A stretch of DNA of 64,000 nucleotides from Archangium_A sp035910535 (GTDB lineage Bacteria; Myxococcota; Myxococcia; Myxococcales; Myxococcaceae), in assembly GCA_035910535.1 (NCBI GenBank), contig JAMHXF010000061.1, positions 1 to 64,000 on the forward strand, written 5' to 3'. The notes beneath the pieces were generated by a model. That model saw only the letters and a list, made by a program, of their open reading frames with translations. It was not told the DNA's origin and did not search any database. Below are positions 19,141 to 28,150 of the stretch, piece by piece. Every line of letters begins with the position of its first letter. Positions within the stretch are counted from its first letter, which is position 1. The translations under genes and the position numbers were made by a program.

Positions 19141-21054
19141 ATGGCTTCTCGGCGTTGGTGGTGCGCAGTGCTCGTCATGTTCTCGGCGTGCGAGGGCGTC
19201 ATCGGCGCGACGCCCAGCGACGACGCGGGTCTCGACGTGGACGCTGGAGATGTCGACGCCGGAGTCGTCGATGCCGGAGATGTCGACGCTGGAGTCGTCG
19301 ATGCTGGAGATGTCGATGCCGGAGATGTCGATGCTGGAGATGTCGATGCTGGAGATGTCGATGCTGGAGTCGTCGATGCTGGAGTCGTCGATGCCGGAAC
19401 TCCTGACGCAGGTCTACCGGACGGAGGGTGGCGCAGCGCGCTCTACCCACCGACCTGGCTGCCGCCCGAAGACCCCGCCAGCACCGTCGACGCGCAAGGC
19501 CGCTTCCTCGGCGACTTCTCGTGGGCGGGCTACCGGCGCGGTGACGTTCAACCTCCGTACGGAACCATTCCCGTCGTCGCCACCGTGAGCGCGTCGCTCG
19601 GCAACGGCACTGCCGACGCGACGAGCGCCATTCAGACGGCCATCAACACCGCGTGCGCGAACGCCAACGGAGGCGCCGTGCTGTTGCCGCCCGGCACCTA
19701 CCGCGTGCTGCTCCCGACGGCCGGTGCTCCATCAGCGCTCAACATCAACTGCTCGAAGGTCGTGCTGCGCGGCTCCGGTCGCACGCAGACCTTCCTCTTC
19801 TTCGACGACGCAGCACGCGCGCGCGGCAAGGCCGTCATCCGCGTCGGCGGCGCCGGTTCGGTGCTCGACAACGCGAGCACCACCACCATCCCGCTCAGCG
19901 GAGATCTCCTCCGCGCGACGCGCACATTGCCGGTCGGCAGCTCTTCCGGGCTCTCGGTCGGCGCGCTCGTCGCCGTGCGCCACGAGGTGACGACGGCCTG
20001 GCGCATCGACCACCGAATGGACGCGGCGATGACAGGCGAGGGCGACTACTGGCCGTCGTCGGGCAACCTCGGCGTGCTCTACCTGCGCCGCGTCGCCGCG
20101 CTGACGAGCACCAGCGTCACGCTCGACGAGCCCACGCGCTTGCCGATGCTGGTTCGCGACGGCACGCGCCTCTACACGCGCCCCACGTTCATCTCCGAGT
20201 CAGGCGTCGAAGACCTCTCCATCGGTATGAAGCAGAGCGCCGCCGCCGGAGCGCGCGACGACGAGGGCGCCTTCGAGGTCGCCGGCACCATGGGCTACGA
20301 GGTGCACGGCTCGCACGCGGTGCTGATGGATCTCGGCGTCGACCTCTGGCTGCGTCGCGTCGACACGTATCTGCCGCCGGGCAACACGCTCGCGCACGTG
20401 CTGTCTCACGGCCTCACCATCGCGCGCGGTGGCGCACGCATCACCATCGACGACTGTCGCATCGGCCCGTCTGGCTACCGGGGCGGCGGCGGCAACGGCT
20501 ACACGTTCCAAATCAACGGCCAGGACGTGCTGCTCGTAGACGTGCGCGCCGAGGGCGGTCGCCACAACTTCACCTTCAACGACGCGACTGCATCGGGGAA
20601 CGTCTTCCTCCGCGCGCAGAGCGTGAACGCGCGCATGGCGAACGACTCGCACCGCTTCCTCGCGCACCAGAACCTCTTCGACAACCCGGTGCAGACCTCG
20701 TCGTGGCTGCAAGCCGTCAACCGGCGCAACACCAGCACCGGCGCCGGCTTCACCTCGACCGAGGCGGTGTTCTGGCGCGTGCGCACCGTCAGCCTCCACC
20801 CCAGCGCGCAGCAGTGTGTCGTCGAGACCGCGCAGTACGGCCACGGCTACGTCATCGGCACCAGCGGGCCGGGGCGCGTGTGTACGAGCTGCGTCACCAA
20901 CTCGTACTGGGGTGCGGGAGACGTCGGCGCGCCGACCGATTGGGTCGAAGGCGTCGACGCCGGCGTGGGGCTCGTGCCGGAATCGCTCTACCTCGACCAA
21001 CGCGCGAAGCGCTGCGCGCGCGACAACGTGCCGTGCGCAGCCGACTGGCCGTAG
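19141..21054 (+). CDS. Lipoprotein with VDAG tandem repeat and pectate-lyase-like beta-helix
   Basis: A 637-residue secreted protein. Lipobox at Cys17 (LVMFSAC). Residues 33-86 are pentapeptide repeats of [DV]VDAG, an acidic linker that probably lifts the domain from the membrane. From about residue 120 the protein resembles pectate-lyase-3-type right-handed beta-helices (TADATSAIQTAINTACANAN, GGAVLLPPGTYRV), with later rungs such as GLTIARGGARITIDDCRIGP. It may bind or cleave polysaccharide. Catalytic residues cannot be assigned by eye. It converges with pilT, ending two bases from that gene's stop. Confidence 0.8.
   Translation: MASRRWWCAVLVMFSACEGVIGATPSDDAGLDVDAGDVDAGVVDAGDVDAGVVDAGDVDAGDVDAGDVDAGDVDAGVVDAGVVDAGTPDAGLPDGGWRSALYPPTWLPPEDPASTVDAQGRFLGDFSWAGYRRGDVQPPYGTIPVVATVSASLGNGTADATSAIQTAINTACANANGGAVLLPPGTYRVLLPTAGAPSALNINCSKVVLRGSGRTQTFLFFDDAARARGKAVIRVGGAGSVLDNASTTTIPLSGDLLRATRTLPVGSSSGLSVGALVAVRHEVTTAWRIDHRMDAAMTGEGDYWPSSGNLGVLYLRRVAALTSTSVTLDEPTRLPMLVRDGTRLYTRPTFISESGVEDLSIGMKQSAAAGARDDEGAFEVAGTMGYEVHGSHAVLMDLGVDLWLRRVDTYLPPGNTLAHVLSHGLTIARGGARITIDDCRIGPSGYRGGGGNGYTFQINGQDVLLVDVRAEGGRHNFTFNDATASGNVFLRAQSVNARMANDSHRFLAHQNLFDNPVQTSSWLQAVNRRNTSTGAGFTSTEAVFWRVRTVSLHPSAQQCVVETAQYGHGYVIGTSGPGRVCTSCVTNSYWGAGDVGAPTDWVEGVDAGVGLVPESLYLDQRAKRCARDNVPCAADWP
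19237..19398 (+). repeat. 15-bp tandem repeat coding [DV]VDAG
   Basis: About 10 or 11 copies of a 15-base unit (consensus GTCGATGCTGGAGAT or GTCGATGCCGGAGTC) encode the acidic linker of the beta-helix lipoprotein. Copies differ mainly at synonymous positions (gct/gcc) and at the D/V residue. Near-identity suggests recent slippage or recombination. Confidence 0.9.
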
Positions 21055-21056
21055 GT

Positions 21057-22133
21057 CTATTCGAAGTTGAGCGCGCGTTCGAAGTCGGCCGGGTTCGACG
21101 CCGCAGCGCGTGCCACCTCGAGCTTCACTTCGTTCGCGCGGTACAGCTCCGAGAGGTGCTGGTCGAACGACTGCATGCCGTAGGTGCTGCGGCCCTTCTC
21201 GATGACGTCCTTGAGCGCGCCGGTGCGGTTCGCGTCGGTGATGTATTCACGCACCGTCTGCGTCGCGACCATGATCTCCATCGCGAGCGCCATGCCGCGC
21301 CCGTCGGCCCGGGGAATCAACCGCTGCGAGATGGTGGCCTTGAGCGTCTCCGCGAGGCGCCCGCGCACGGCGTCCTGCTCGTCGCCGGGGAAGAACGAAA
21401 GAATGCGCCCCACTGTCTTCACCGCGTCGGTGGTGTGCACCGTGGCGAGCACGAGGTGGCCGGTCTCTGCGGCCTTGAGCGCGATGTCGACGGTCTCATG
21501 GTCGCGCAGCTCGCCAACGAAGATGACGTCGGGGTCCTGCCGCAGGGCCGAGCGCAGCGCGTTGCCGAAGTCTTGCGTGTCGAGCCCCACTTCGCGCTGC
21601 GAGACCGACGCGCGCACGCTCTTGTGCACGAACTCGATGGGGTCCTCGATGGTGAGGATGTGCACCGGCTGCGTCTGGTTGATGAAGTTCACCATCGCCG
21701 CGAGCGTGGTCGTCTTGCCGGAGCCCGTCGCCCCGGTGACGAGCACCAGCCCGCGCTCGTTCGAGGCGATGGTCTTCACCACCGGCGGCAGCTTCAGGCT
21801 CTCGAGCGTCGGCACTTCGTTCGGAATGGCGCGCAGCACCACCGCGAGCGCGCTGCGCTGCTTGTAGATGTTCACGCGAAAGCGGCTGACGCCGTTGATG
21901 GAGTACGAGGTGTCGTATTCCTGCACTTCATCGAGCCCGGCCTGCGTCGTGGTGTCGGTGATGAGGTTGAGCGCGATCTGCCGCGTGTTCTGCGCGGTCA
22001 GCTTGTCGGCCTTCATCGCGCGGAGCTCACCGGTCACGCGGAAGGTCGGCGGCTCGCCGGGCCGAAAGTGAATGTCTGAGGCGCCGTTCTTCACGCCGTA
22101 CTCCAACACCTTGTTCATCGTCGCTGCGTCCAT
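21057..22133 (-). CDS. pilT: Type IV pilus retraction ATPase PilT
   Basis: A 358-residue cytoplasmic hexameric ATPase that depolymerises type IV pili, driving twitching motility. Motifs in order: Walker A VLVTGATGSGKTTTLAAMVN, the Asp box ILTIEDPIEFVH, Walker B SALRQDPDVIFVGELRD, and the His box LVLATVHTTDAVKTVGRI. The PilT-specific C-terminal AIRNLIRE-like element is altered (VREYITDANRTGALKDVI). A clear GTAGGGAG precedes the ATG. No other pil gene is adjacent, which suggests a paralogue away from the main pilus cluster. Confidence 0.93.
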   Translation of the reverse strand: MDAATMNKVLEYGVKNGASDIHFRPGEPPTFRVTGELRAMKADKLTAQNTRQIALNLITDTTTQAGLDEVQEYDTSYSINGVSRFRVNIYKQRSALAVVLRAIPNEVPTLESLKLPPVVKTIASNERGLVLVTGATGSGKTTTLAAMVNFINQTQPVHILTIEDPIEFVHKSVRASVSQREVGLDTQDFGNALRSALRQDPDVIFVGELRDHETVDIALKAAETGHLVLATVHTTDAVKTVGRILSFFPGDEQDAVRGRLAETLKATISQRLIPRADGRGMALAMEIMVATQTVREYITDANRTGALKDVIEKGRSTYGMQSFDQHLSELYRANEVKLEVARAAASNPADFERALNFE

Positions 22134-22252
22134 CGTGATTCTCCCTACGGTTGGCCTCGCCCCACGAGATTCGTCGACCTGCCTCGGATTCTTGACGCAA
22201 GCCGCGCGCGCTTCACGAGCTTTCAGCGGCGGGTCGCTGTTAATCGCACGCC

Positions 22253-23428
22253 GTGCGTGTCTCGCAGTCTCAGTCGTCGCCTGGTCTCGTCGTCGTCCTC
22301 GGCAGCCTCACCGCGTTGGCGCCGCTCTCCATCGACGCGTACCTCCCCGGGCTCCCAGCCATTGAAAAGGAGCTGCTCGCAGCATCGGGAGCTGGCGCCA
22401 TCACGCTCTCGACGTTCTTCCTCGGGCTGGCCGGCGCGCAGCTGGTGTGGGGCACCGTCGCTGACCGTGTCGGCCGCCGACCGCCGCTGCTCGCGGGCCT
22501 CTTGCTCTACACGCTGGGCAGCGTCTTCTGCGCGTGCGCGCCGACGTTGCCCCTGCTGGCAGCCGCGCGCTTCGTGCAGGGCGTCGGTGGCGCCGCGAGC
22601 ATGGTCATCACGCGAACGCTGGTGCGCGATCTCTGGAGCGGCGCCGAAATCGCGCGGGTGATGTCGCTCATCATGTTGGTGATGGGCGTCGCGCCGGTGC
22701 TCGCGCCTCCGCTGGGTGGGCTGCTGCTCGAGGTCGCCAGCTGGCGCGCCATCTTCATGGTGTTGACGCTCGCCGGGGCCGCGCTGGCGCTCGTCGCGTT
22801 TCGTGCGGTGCCGGAGACGAAGCAGGCGCACGCGCCTGAAGCCTGGTGGCTCGGCGTGCGCGAGCTCCTGCGTGACCGCCGCTTCGTGGCGTTCTCACTC
22901 GCGGCCGGCAGCTCGCAGGCAGGCATGTTCGCCTACATCTCCGGCTCGCCCGACGTGCTCATTCGGCAGCTCGGCGCGACGCCGTTTCTCTATTCGGTCT
23001 GCTTCGGCGTCAACGCGGCGGGCCTCATCGCGCTCAGCCAGTGGAACCGCGCGTTGCTCAAGCGGCGCTCACCGCTGGGCGTCGCGACGGTGGCGCTCGT
23101 GGCGTTGGCCTTCGTGGGCGCGGCGCTCAGCGCGGTGGCGAAGTTCACGCCGTCGTTGCTCGCGGTGGAGGTCTCGCTGTTCTTCTTTGTTTCACTGCAG
23201 GGCCTCGTCTTCGCGAACCTCGTGGCGCTCGCGCTCGACCGCCACGGCCGTCGGGCGGGGCTCGCGTCGGCCGTCATGGGCTCGCTGCAGTTCGCGGTGT
23301 CGGCGGCGGTGAGCGCGCTCGTCGCATCGCTGGCGAATGGCACTGCGATGCCCATGGCGTTGGCCATGTTCGCGTGTGCGCTCTGCGCAGTGACGATGCT
23401 GCTGTCGGGCCGCCGCGTGGCAGAGTGA
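22253..23428 (+). CDS. Bcr/CflA-family multidrug MFS transporter
   Basis: A 391-residue protein with about 12 membrane helices. Family marks: the first helix LGSLTALAPLSIDAYLPGLP, motif A GTVADRVGRRPPLLAGLLLY between helices 2 and 3, and ITRTLVRDLWSG after helix 4, all typical of Bcr/CflA drug:proton antiporters. Start is GTG at 22253. It diverges from pilT with 119 bases between the starts. Substrate unknown. Confidence 0.88.
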   Translation: MRVSQSQSSPGLVVVLGSLTALAPLSIDAYLPGLPAIEKELLAASGAGAITLSTFFLGLAGAQLVWGTVADRVGRRPPLLAGLLLYTLGSVFCACAPTLPLLAAARFVQGVGGAASMVITRTLVRDLWSGAEIARVMSLIMLVMGVAPVLAPPLGGLLLEVASWRAIFMVLTLAGAALALVAFRAVPETKQAHAPEAWWLGVRELLRDRRFVAFSLAAGSSQAGMFAYISGSPDVLIRQLGATPFLYSVCFGVNAAGLIALSQWNRALLKRRSPLGVATVALVALAFVGAALSAVAKFTPSLLAVEVSLFFFVSLQGLVFANLVALALDRHGRRAGLASAVMGSLQFAVSAAVSALVASLANGTAMPMALAMFACALCAVTMLLSGRRVAE

Positions 23429-23434
23429 CGCGCA

Positions 23435-24223
23435 ATGCGCGCGTGCTTCGTGGTGCTGACGTTGTCGCTGTTCTCGAGCTGCGACGGTGAACGGGGCGAT
23501 GCGCTCGTCGAAGCGCAGTTGGACCGCCGCCTCGCCGAGCTGATGGAGCTCAAGGCCGTCGACGACGCCGCCGAGAAGTTCGTGCCAGTGGCGCGCGTGA
23601 CGCCCGAAGAGCTCGCGTCGTTGGGCGCCGACGTCGCGGTGACGCGCGCGCGCACCACGGAGTTCTACGTCGACGCGCAGTTTCACGGCGCGGGCACGCG
23701 GGCCGATGCGGTGCAGTTCATTCGCGCCCTTCAGGCTGCGTCGCGCGCGGTGTTGGTGACGTCCTTCACGCTGCGCGACGGCGCGTGGGACGTGACCGCG
23801 GCCGTGGTGCGCATCGCGAAGCCGCCGCCTGCCGCGAAGCCGCCGGTGAAGCCCGAAGAGCCGACGCTGTGCTTCGGTGAGTGCCGCGCGCGTCAGGTGC
23901 GCATCGCCGCGCAGCGCGCCGCCGTGACGCAGACCGAGACGCGCTTCGAAGCGGTGCTCACGCGCGCGCAGCAACGCCGCGAGCTGGCCATGTTCAAGGC
24001 GGTGGCCGAAAAGTTCGCCGAGGTCTCCGCGCCGCTGCTCGAGGCGCTCGAAAAAGCAGACTGGGTGCCGGGTGAGACCGCCGTGGCGTTCGAGCGAGGT
24101 GAAGTCATCATCGCCGCGCCGAAGTCGTCAGAGGCCGACTGCCAGCGCAGCTTCGAGGCGCTCGGCGCGTGCCGCTTCGACGACGGGTCCTCGAAGCTGC
24201 AGGTGAAGCTCAACCCGCGTTGA
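23435..24223 (+). CDS. Hypothetical lipoprotein, 262 residues
   Basis: The signal peptide ends in a lipobox (LSLFSSC, Cys16). The mature part is largely helical with a Pro/Ala/Lys linker (KPPPAAKPPVKPEEP) and cysteines in CFGECRAR and near the C-terminus (ADCQRSFEALGACRF). It starts six bases after the MFS transporter stop, so it may share its transcript. It overlaps the amidase gene tail-to-tail by 14 bases. No family recognised. Confidence 0.65.
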   Translation: MRACFVVLTLSLFSSCDGERGDALVEAQLDRRLAELMELKAVDDAAEKFVPVARVTPEELASLGADVAVTRARTTEFYVDAQFHGAGTRADAVQFIRALQAASRAVLVTSFTLRDGAWDVTAAVVRIAKPPPAAKPPVKPEEPTLCFGECRARQVRIAAQRAAVTQTETRFEAVLTRAQQRRELAMFKAVAEKFAEVSAPLLEALEKADWVPGETAVAFERGEVIIAAPKSSEADCQRSFEALGACRFDDGSSKLQVKLNPR

Positions 24224-25712
24224 CGGGCGGCTTGCGGGCTCGCCACGGGCGCGCGCGCTCGAGCTGCGCGGCGAGGCTGAACAACGTCGCTTCATCTCCG
24301 AAGCGCCCCGTGAGGCACGCGCCCATCGGCAGGCCGTCGTCGTTCCACCACAGCGGCACGCTCATCGACGGTTGGCCCGTCACGTTCGCCACCGCAGTGA
24401 AAGGCGCGAAGCCGAACGCGCGCGCCACGGCCTTGTCGACGAGCCCCGGCAACTTCAGCGCCGACGCGAGGTCGAACTTCGCCACCCACTCTTGCGCGCG
24501 CCTCTCGGCGCCGATGGGGTTGAGCGCGCCGTGCGCGACGGGCGGCTTCCCGAGCGACGGCGTGAGGAAACAGTCGAAGGTGTCCATGAAGCGGTGCACG
24601 TCGCGCGACATGCCCTGCAGCTCGCGCAGCGCGACCGAGAACTCTGCGGCCGAGAAGCGCGTGCGGCCCAGCATCGCCATGAGCCACGTCGTCGGCTCGA
24701 CGTCGGAGGGGCGCGCGGGCCGCCCGAGGTGGCGCTCGGCCACCAGCAGCTCGCCAGCCACGCCCGCGCAGTAGGTGATGAAGAACGACTTCGCGATGCG
24801 CGGCCCGTCGACCGGCGGCGCCTGTTCGACGCACTCGTGGCCCAGCGAGGTCAGCAACTTCACCGCGTCGTCGACGGAGCGCCTGCAGTCGTCGTGCGCC
24901 TCGCCCGGCAGCAGCGGCTTGTGCGTGTAGGCGATGCGCAGCTTCTTCGGCGCGTGCGTGGTGGCTTCGAGGTAGCTGCCGGTGACCGGCGGTGCCCAGT
25001 ACGGCGCGATGTTCTCGGGGCCGCTCGTGGCGTCGAGCAACGCGGCGCTGTCCCGCACTGAAATCGAGAGCACGTGTTCCTGCCCGAGGCCGTGCGCGCG
25101 CTCGCTCGCGTCGGGGCCTGACGGGTTGCGACCGCGCGTGGGCTTGAGCCCGAAGACACCGCAACACGACGCGGGAATTCGAATGGAGCCGCCGGCGTCT
25201 CCGCCGTGCGCCATGGGCACGATGCGCGCGGCGACGACCGCCGCTGCGCCGCCCGAGCTTCCGCCGGTGGTGACGCCGTGCTTCCACGGGTTGTGCGTCG
25301 CGCCGTAGCGCTGCGGCTCACACGTGGGGAGAATTCCCAGCTCGGAGCTGTTGGTGCGCCCGAAGGGCACGAGGCCCGCCGCGAGGTGCCGCTTCACCAG
25401 CTCGCCGCTCTCGGTGGGCACGAGCGTCTCGTAGAGGCGGCTCGCGTTGCGCAGCGGAGAGCCGGCCCACGGCTGCGCCAGGTCCTTGAGCAGAAACGGC
25501 ACGCCGTGAAACGGGCCGTCGGGGAGCCCGGCTTTCACCAGCGCGCGCGCCTGCTCGTGGAGCTCGAAGACGATGGCGTTGAGCTTCGGGTTGGTTGCGG
25601 TCGCGCGCCGAATGGCCTCGTCGAGCAGCTCTGTCGCCGTCAGCTCCTTCTGCTTCACCAGCGCTGCGAGGCCGACGGCGTCATGCGAATCAAAGGCTGC
25701 GGAAATCGACAT
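24210..25712 (-). CDS. Amidase signature-family enzyme
   Basis: A 500-residue amide hydrolase with the Ser-cisSer-Lys triad: Lys76 in VPFLLKDLA, Ser152 in TTGGSSGGAAA and Ser176 in GGDAGGSIRIPAS, the last being the nucleophile and 24 residues after Ser152 as expected. The ending (WWNDDGLPMGACLTGRFGDE) also fits. It lacks the context of a GatABC operon and is a stand-alone amidase, perhaps of broad specificity. Length and motifs are complete. Confidence 0.9.
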   Translation of the reverse strand: MSISAAFDSHDAVGLAALVKQKELTATELLDEAIRRATATNPKLNAIVFELHEQARALVKAGLPDGPFHGVPFLLKDLAQPWAGSPLRNASRLYETLVPTESGELVKRHLAAGLVPFGRTNSSELGILPTCEPQRYGATHNPWKHGVTTGGSSGGAAAVVAARIVPMAHGGDAGGSIRIPASCCGVFGLKPTRGRNPSGPDASERAHGLGQEHVLSISVRDSAALLDATSGPENIAPYWAPPVTGSYLEATTHAPKKLRIAYTHKPLLPGEAHDDCRRSVDDAVKLLTSLGHECVEQAPPVDGPRIAKSFFITYCAGVAGELLVAERHLGRPARPSDVEPTTWLMAMLGRTRFSAAEFSVALRELQGMSRDVHRFMDTFDCFLTPSLGKPPVAHGALNPIGAERRAQEWVAKFDLASALKLPGLVDKAVARAFGFAPFTAVANVTGQPSMSVPLWWNDDGLPMGACLTGRFGDEATLFSLAAQLERARPWRARKPPVNAG

Positions 25713-25748
25713 GGCGCGCAGCGTACGTGGGCCGCCACGTTCGCGGTT

Positions 25749-26846
25749 TCAATGCGGGCTCGGCGCGGGCCAGAAGGTGACGCCACGCGCGGTGTCGGAG
25801 CCGAAAGCGCGCTTGCCGCCGGGCAACGAATAGAGCCGCGGGTGCGTGCCGACGTCGGACTTGGTGACGAGCAGGAAGTTGCCGCTGACCTGCAGCGCGA
25901 CGAGGTCGCCGTCGGTGAAGCCGAGCTCGGGCAGCAGCGCGTCGCCGTTGGCGATGAGCCCCGCGGTGTGCGCGAACTCGCCGGTGACCTGCCAGACATG
26001 CACCGTGCTGGTGCCGACCTTCACCGACGTCCACGTGCCGTCGTCTTCGGTCTGCGCCTTCGCGGGCGCGAGCTTCTTGAGTGAAGCCGCGGTGGTGGCG
26101 TCGACCTCGTCGCCGTCGATGTGTGAGTCGAGCAGGTCGCCGCTCTTCGGGCCGAACGCGCTCGCAGCGTCGAGGGCGCGCACGCCGAGGCCGTAGTCCC
26201 AGCCGGTCGTCGACAGCTTCGTCTCGGCGCGCTTCCACGCCGCGCCTTCACGTTTGTATGCGTGCACCAGCACCGGAAGGCCTTCGTCGATGGAGTCGAG
26301 GTCGAAGGTCTCGTCGCCTGACTTGAACGCGCCCGTCGCTCCTTCGGGCAGTGCTTCTTCGAGCAGCGCGACGACGTCACCGCTCTTCGAGATGCCGACG
26401 TCACGCAGCTCGGTCTTCTCGACGTTGGGCATCGCGAGCGGCTCGGCCTTTCCGCTCTTCAGGTCGACGAAGAACCACCGGGGCTTCGCGGCTGCGTCGA
26501 CCTCTTCATCGGCGAACGCGGGCGGCGTGGAGGTCTGGCTCATGTAGCCGGCCGACTGGACACGCTGCGGGTCGAACCAGACGACGGCCTTCGTGACGTC
26601 GACGCTCCACGCCACGCGCACACCGACACAGGCGCCGGGGAATGACGCGAGCTCCACGCGCTGCTTCGTGACGGGGTCTTCTTGCCGCCAGGCGCAGCGC
26701 GCGTCGGCAGGCTCAAAGAGCGACAGCGTGGTCGGTGAGGTGAGCAACACGCGCTCGACGACCGGCGTGCCTGCGTCGACGACGGGCGAGGGCTTCTTGC
26801 TGCAACCGACGAGGGCGACGACGACCACGAAGCAGAGTGCGCGCAT
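25749..26846 (-). CDS. Hypothetical lipoprotein, 365 residues
   Basis: Signal peptide MRALCFVVVVALVGC with Cys15 as lipid anchor, followed by a VVDAGTP linker. The mature part is rich in beta strands and contains paired segments such as VKVGTSTVHVWQVTGEFA and DLVALQVSGNFLLVTKSDV, which could be a beta-propeller or similar sheet fold, but no repeat is clear. It ends 36 bases before the amidase start in the same direction and begins just after the TetR gene. Confidence 0.65.
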   Translation of the reverse strand: MRALCFVVVVALVGCSKKPSPVVDAGTPVVERVLLTSPTTLSLFEPADARCAWRQEDPVTKQRVELASFPGACVGVRVAWSVDVTKAVVWFDPQRVQSAGYMSQTSTPPAFADEEVDAAAKPRWFFVDLKSGKAEPLAMPNVEKTELRDVGISKSGDVVALLEEALPEGATGAFKSGDETFDLDSIDEGLPVLVHAYKREGAAWKRAETKLSTTGWDYGLGVRALDAASAFGPKSGDLLDSHIDGDEVDATTAASLKKLAPAKAQTEDDGTWTSVKVGTSTVHVWQVTGEFAHTAGLIANGDALLPELGFTDGDLVALQVSGNFLLVTKSDVGTHPRLYSLPGGKRAFGSDTARGVTFWPAPSPH

Positions 26847-26853
26847 GCCTGCG

Positions 26854-27495
26854 TTATCGCGCAGCGCGCTTCGGCGGCGAACGAATTCCCTCGAAGAGCA
26901 GGTCGAGTGAGTGGGCGAGCACGGCAGGCAGTTGCTCGAGCGCTGCGAGGCCTGAAATCCACCGGATGAGCGTCGTGAAATAGAGCTCGAAGCAGATGGT
27001 CGCCAGCGCGAGCGGCTCGACGTCGTCGCGCACCTCACCTCGCGTTTGCGCCGCCTCGACGAGCATGGAGATGCGCTGCAGAAACGTAAAAGTGAGCGCG
27101 TTCACTTCGAGCGCGTTGAGCCCGTCGGCCCCCGGGAGGCTGGTGATGAAGTGGCGCGCGAGCGGCTCTTGCTGGCCATACATCACGAAGAGCCGCGCGA
27201 AGAGGTGCCGGAGCGCCGCCCGGAACGTCGCCTTGCGCGGGAGCGTCGCGAAGCCCTCGTCGACGGCGCGGCGCAGGTGCTCGTGCATGACAAGGAACAG
27301 CAGGTCCTGCTTGTCGCGCGCGTAGAGAAACAGCGTGCCGGTGGCGATGTCGGCCGCGTCGGCGATTTCCCGCGTCGTGGTGTTCTCATAGCCGCGCGTG
27401 CGGAAGAGCTGCTCGGCCGCTTCACGGAGTCGCGCGCGCTTCTCGAGCTTGTTGGTCTCTCGCCGACTGACTGTGCTCAGTGGTCTTGGCGCCAT
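26854..27495 (-). CDS. TetR-family transcriptional regulator
   Basis: A 213-residue repressor. The N-terminal HTH covers about residues 20-65: RLREAAEQLFRTRGYENTTT, then IADAADIATGTLFLYARDKQ, the classic TetR pattern. The C-terminal ligand domain is variable. It is divergent from a COQ4-like gene, 58 bases apart, and the spacer holds repeats that could be its operator, so it probably controls that gene and itself. Confidence 0.88.
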   Translation of the reverse strand: MAPRPLSTVSRRETNKLEKRARLREAAEQLFRTRGYENTTTREIADAADIATGTLFLYARDKQDLLFLVMHEHLRRAVDEGFATLPRKATFRAALRHLFARLFVMYGQQEPLARHFITSLPGADGLNALEVNALTFTFLQRISMLVEAAQTRGEVRDDVEPLALATICFELYFTTLIRWISGLAALEQLPAVLAHSLDLLFEGIRSPPKRAAR

Positions 27496-27526
27496 CAGTG
27501 TGCCTCATAGCGCGAGTGGCGGAGTC

Positions 27527-27558
27527 GAGCATAAATGAGCATAGTCATTTTATATGAC
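27527..27558. promoter_or_regulatory. Candidate TetR operator/promoter region
   Basis: The AT-rich spacer between the divergent TetR and COQ4-like genes contains the direct repeat GAGCATA at 27527-27533 and 27537-27543, and an inverted repeat GTCAT-N5-ATGAC at 27544-27558 that overlaps the COQ4-like start codon. Its position fits a repressor site. No footprint evidence exists. Confidence 0.45.
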
Positions 27559-28150
27559 GAGCATGCGCGCGGCGCTCCGGCAGTACTTCGACGACAACGG
27601 GTTCGGCGACGACGGCGGGTATTCGGCGACGTGGGTCGACTTCAAGCTGGGCCCGGTTCCCTTCCCGTTCCCCAACACCGATGGGCGGAGGCGTGCCGTG
27701 AAGTTCCACGACCTGAATCACATTCTCACCGGCTACCGAACCGACACGGTGAGTGAGTTCGAGATCTCCGCGTGGGAAATTGGCGCGGGCTGTCGCAACT
27801 TCGTCGCTGCGTGGGTCATCAACTTCGCGGGGCTCGCGGCAGGCACGGTCGTCGCGCCGCTGCGAACGTTCCGCGCCTTCGTTCGCGGGCGGCGGGAGCG
27901 CGCCAGCTACTGGTTGTCGTACGACGCCACGTTGGACCGCGAGGTCGACGACGTGAAGCGGGAGCTCGGCGTCAGCGCTGCAGCTTCAGCCGCGAGCCTC
28001 GCCGACGTCGTGCTCTTTGTGCCCGCAGCGCTGACGGGCTTCGCAGTCGGCTTGTTGATGCTCGCCGTGCTGCTCTCGCCGTTCACGCTCGCGCTCTGGT
28101 TGTACGGGCGCAGCTCAGCGCGGCTGGCAGAGCGCGGCGACGAGCGGTGA
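27554..28150 (+). CDS. COQ4-like protein with membrane tail
   Basis: A 198-residue protein. Residues 52-68 contain HDLNH followed after exactly 11 residues by Glu, the HDxxHx11E metal motif of COQ4 (ubiquinone biosynthesis), here within KFHDLNHILTGYRTDTVSEF. COQ4 proteins are involved in ring modification of ubiquinone or its complex. The C-terminal part adds two or three hydrophobic segments (NFVAAWVINFAGLAAGTVVA; DVVLFVPAALTGFAVGLLML), which is not usual for COQ4. Regulated probably by the divergent TetR. It overlaps the methyltransferase-like gene tail-to-tail by 36 bases. Confidence 0.65.
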   Translation: MTSMRAALRQYFDDNGFGDDGGYSATWVDFKLGPVPFPFPNTDGRRRAVKFHDLNHILTGYRTDTVSEFEISAWEIGAGCRNFVAAWVINFAGLAAGTVVAPLRTFRAFVRGRRERASYWLSYDATLDREVDDVKRELGVSAAASAASLADVVLFVPAALTGFAVGLLMLAVLLSPFTLALWLYGRSSARLAERGDER

